Notes under the pieces: generated by a model
The model's input: only the letters and a program-made list of their open reading frames with translations
Told to the model about the DNA's origin: nothing
Databases searched by the model: none
Shown here: piece after piece, positions 4,972 to 6,664 of the stretch
Numbering within the stretch: the stretch's first letter is position 1
Layout of the letters: the number at the start of each line of letters is the position of its first letter
From: Candidatus Cloacimonadota bacterium
GTDB lineage: Bacteria > Hydrothermota > E44-bin80
Assembly (NCBI GenBank): GCA_004376305.1
Contig: SOKD01000281.1
Coordinates: 1 to 6,664, forward strand
Direction of reading: 5' to 3'
DNA length: 6,664 bases
Position numbers and translations under genes: made by a program

Positions 4972-6237
4972 ATGAGAAGTTTACACACAAAAGCACCATT
5001 GTTTAGTGTAATTATTTTGTTGCTCCCGCTTGTTCTCATTGCAAAAAGTATCCTCATCCCGATGGATATGATTCAAACCGACCATCTCAGGGCATATGGT
5101 ATTGCTTATGGTGTGCTTGAACATGGTGTTGATGTTGAATGGTTGCTGAATTATAAAGGTGGTGCATTTCTCTTTAATGATTTCAAGGAAGCACGAGATC
5201 TTTGTCTTCTACGAGGTGTCAGGTTTGAAGTGTTGTCATCTTCCGATGTCGTAACAGTTTACGAAACGATCGAGGCGAATAATATGGAGAAGATCATTCT
5301 TGAGAAGCCTCCGAAGATAGCAGTCTATACACCATCCAACAAGGAACCATGGGATGATGCAGTAACGCTTGCTCTTGTCTATGCGAAAATACCGTATGAA
5401 AAAGTGTGGGATGAAGAGGTTTTGCACGGGGAATTGTCAAAGTACGATTGGCTTCATTTGCACCATGAGGATTTTACAGGACAGTACGGTAAATTCTACG
5501 GCTCCTTCAGAAATGCCGATTGGTACAGGGAAGAGGTGAACATCAATACCAGAATAGCTGAAAAACTTGGTTTCCAGAAGGTATGGTATCTTAAACATGC
5601 TGTTGCACGAGCTATCAAGCACTACATTGCAAAAGGAGGATTTATTTTTTCGATGTGTTCGGCACCGATTACCCTTGACATTGCGCTTGCTGCAGAAGGT
5701 GTTGATATTGTAGATGCAGCTCTGGATGGAGATCCTGTCGAGCAACTTTATAGTAGTAAACTTAATTTTTCGAACACACTTGCATTTGAAAATTTTAATC
5801 TCATTACCAACCCCATGACATATGAGCATTCCGATGTTGATGTAACAAATGAGGCTCAGCAGAGAGGGCAGAGTACATACTTCTCGCTTTTCGAGTTTTC
5901 AGCGAAATACGACCCCGTACCAAGTATGCTTACACAGAATCATACTGCTCTGGTTAAGGAGTTCCTCGGGCAGGATTGTGGATTCAGAAGGGAAAAAGTG
6001 AAGAAGTCAGTGGTAATATTGGGTTACGTATCAGGTACCGAGGAAATAAAGTATCTTCACGGTAACTACGGGGAGGGTACGTTCACGTTTTTAGGAGGTC
6101 ATGATCCGGAGGATTACGCTCACTATGTTGGTGAACCGCCAACAAGGCTTGAGCAGCACAAAAGCTCTCCCGGTTACAGGCTTATACTCAACAATGTGCT
6201 CTTTCCAGCGGCTAAGAAGAAGAAGCTTAAAACATAG
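4972..6237 (+). CDS. Conserved exported protein of the family often mislabelled 'asparagine synthetase B'
   Basis: A 421-residue protein with a hydrophobic N-terminal signal or anchor (about residues 9-24). I recognise the family from wording such as ILIPMD..QTDHLRAYGIAY, VEWLLNYKGG, PWDDAVTLAL, WLHLHHEDFTGQYGKFY (160-176), FSMCSA (226-231), SMLTQNH, FLGGHDPEDY (373-382) and LILNNVLFPAAKK at the end. Database entries often call it asparagine synthetase B, yet I see neither an N-terminal Cys2 glutaminase nor an ATP-pyrophosphatase loop, and an exported protein could not do that job. The order of blocks, with Cys229 after a beta-strand and a later GGHDPED, suggests a class I glutamine-amidotransferase-like or ThuA-like fold; this is inference. 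The ATG at 4972 and the in-frame TTG at 4960 both lack a clear ribosome site. The 56-bp gap from the previous gene holds no terminator, so it may belong to the same operon. Confidence 0.88.
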   Translation: MRSLHTKAPLFSVIILLLPLVLIAKSILIPMDMIQTDHLRAYGIAYGVLEHGVDVEWLLNYKGGAFLFNDFKEARDLCLLRGVRFEVLSSSDVVTVYETIEANNMEKIILEKPPKIAVYTPSNKEPWDDAVTLALVYAKIPYEKVWDEEVLHGELSKYDWLHLHHEDFTGQYGKFYGSFRNADWYREEVNINTRIAEKLGFQKVWYLKHAVARAIKHYIAKGGFIFSMCSAPITLDIALAAEGVDIVDAALDGDPVEQLYSSKLNFSNTLAFENFNLITNPMTYEHSDVDVTNEAQQRGQSTYFSLFEFSAKYDPVPSMLTQNHTALVKEFLGQDCGFRREKVKKSVVILGYVSGTEEIKYLHGNYGEGTFTFLGGHDPEDYAHYVGEPPTRLEQHKSSPGYRLILNNVLFPAAKKKKLKT

Positions 6238-6559
6238 CTATTAATGCGGCAAGGATCGATAATATTCCAATTGGCAATTCAAAAGCAGTCATGATTGTCG
6301 AAACTCTCTCTATGGAAATTTCAGCCTTTGGAACTAAATTAAGAAGGCTGAATACCAGTGCAGTCCCAGCCACAAGAGCCATGATGGCTCCAAAAACATA
6401 ACGTCCCCCCATATCAAATGAGGAGAGTCCAACAAGAAAAATAACAATTCCTATTGGGATTTTTATTGCGGACAGATACTTTATACCATCTTCAAGTTGT
6501 GGAATTTTTGAAAAGATGCCCATAATGAGTATGAGACCACCGAGAAGCAACCATTCCAT
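6227..6559 (-). CDS. Small four-helix membrane protein with internal duplication (function unknown)
   Basis: A 110-residue inner-membrane protein with four predicted hydrophobic segments at about residues 2-17, 32-48, 54-76 and 92-110. The halves look duplicated: AIKIPIGIVIFLVGL (31-45) in the first matches AFELPIGILSILAAL (92-106) in the second, both centred on PIGI. I know no family name for it. The start ATG (6557-6559) is preceded by AAGGAGG (6564-6570) at 4 nt and by a good promoter at 6620-6648. Its last 11 bp overlap the end of the plus-strand gene, tail to tail. It is therefore an independent transcript and not part of the rightward operon. Few charges lie in the membrane segments, so a scaffold or small channel-like role is as possible as transport. 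Confidence 0.85.
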   Translation of the reverse strand: MEWLLLGGLILIMGIFSKIPQLEDGIKYLSAIKIPIGIVIFLVGLSSFDMGGRYVFGAIMALVAGTALVFSLLNLVPKAEISIERVSTIMTAFELPIGILSILAALIAMF

Positions 6560-6619
6560 TTTTCCTCCTTAATTCTCAATTATGTTATTCATCGACAAAC
6601 TATATACTCTTTTTTACTT

Positions 6620-6648
6620 TATGTAGCACACATTTTCTTGCATGTCAA
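6620..6648 (-). promoter_or_regulatory. sigma70-type promoter of the membrane protein gene
   Basis: On the minus strand TTGACA (6643-6648) is followed after 17 bp by TACATA (6620-6625). The -10 box is weak by itself but preceded by TGC, which makes an extended -10 (TGN). The predicted start near 6613 gives a leader of about 54 nt. The region from here to the right edge is AT-rich and shows no gene. Confidence 0.65.
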
Positions 6649-6664
6649 TCTTTTTCCTAACCAA

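Noticed and set aside
4961..4975. A second TGGCAC, considered as another sigma54 promoter before the 4972 gene
   Set aside because: The -12 element is missing: no GC lies 12 bp after the GG, and the site would overlap the start codon.
5236..5829. Minus-strand open frames inside the 4972-6237 gene
   Set aside because: They are antisense to a conserved protein and have no ribosome sites or recognisable domains.
1..6664. tRNA or rRNA genes, CRISPR arrays, insertion sequences, phage genes
   Set aside because: Reading both strands showed no regularly spaced repeats, transposase or integrase motifs, tRNA-like arms or rRNA landmarks.

Overview
The window is AT-rich bacterial DNA, probably from an uncultured or poorly known Gram-negative-type anaerobe. 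The product starting at 1180 has a lipoprotein signal, and three more products have Sec-type signals. The LeuC fragment is of the short type seen in Thermotoga and archaea. The 421-residue protein belongs to a family I recall from Bacteroidota, Gemmatimonadota and WOR-3-like genomes. A WOR-3/Stahlbacteria or Cloacimonadota-like source would fit, but the sequence does not settle the taxon.

Left edge (1-700, minus strand): the first 205 codons of leuC (3-isopropylmalate dehydratase large subunit) run off the window. They have a strong ribosome site and a sigma70-type promoter (TTGACA-17-TATTTT). The stretch 616-1179 holds no convincing gene. It contains a doubtful minus-strand ORF (765-1088) and, on its right side, an elaborate control region for the rightward genes: a 13-bp perfect dyad (1035-1063), a second inverted repeat (1088-1115), and a textbook sigma54 promoter (TGGCACG-N4-TTGCT, 1131-1146). 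The core of the first dyad has the GCAC-N7-GTGC layout of NtrC sites and is centred about 108 bp upstream of the predicted start of transcription.

Centre (1180-4915, plus strand): four tightly spaced genes, apparently one operon, all with export signals. In order they are a lipoprotein with a fibronectin type III domain, a secreted protein with an extreme Tyr/Trp-rich domain and a basic Lys/Ser tail, a DUF4384-plus-PEGA protein whose start overlaps the previous stop (ATGA), and a protein with eight DxDxDG-type calcium-binding loops and a Lys/Ser tail. My reading is that sigma54 plus an enhancer-binding protein switches on an uncharacterised cell-surface or matrix assembly. The parts and promoter are visible; the assembly is inference.

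Right side: 4972-6237 encodes an exported, conserved but uncharacterised protein of the family often mislabelled 'asparagine synthetase B', possibly the fifth gene of the operon. It overlaps tail-to-tail by 11 bp with a 110-residue, four-helix membrane protein on the minus strand (6227-6559), which shows an internal duplication and has its own TTGACA-17-TACATA promoter at the right edge.
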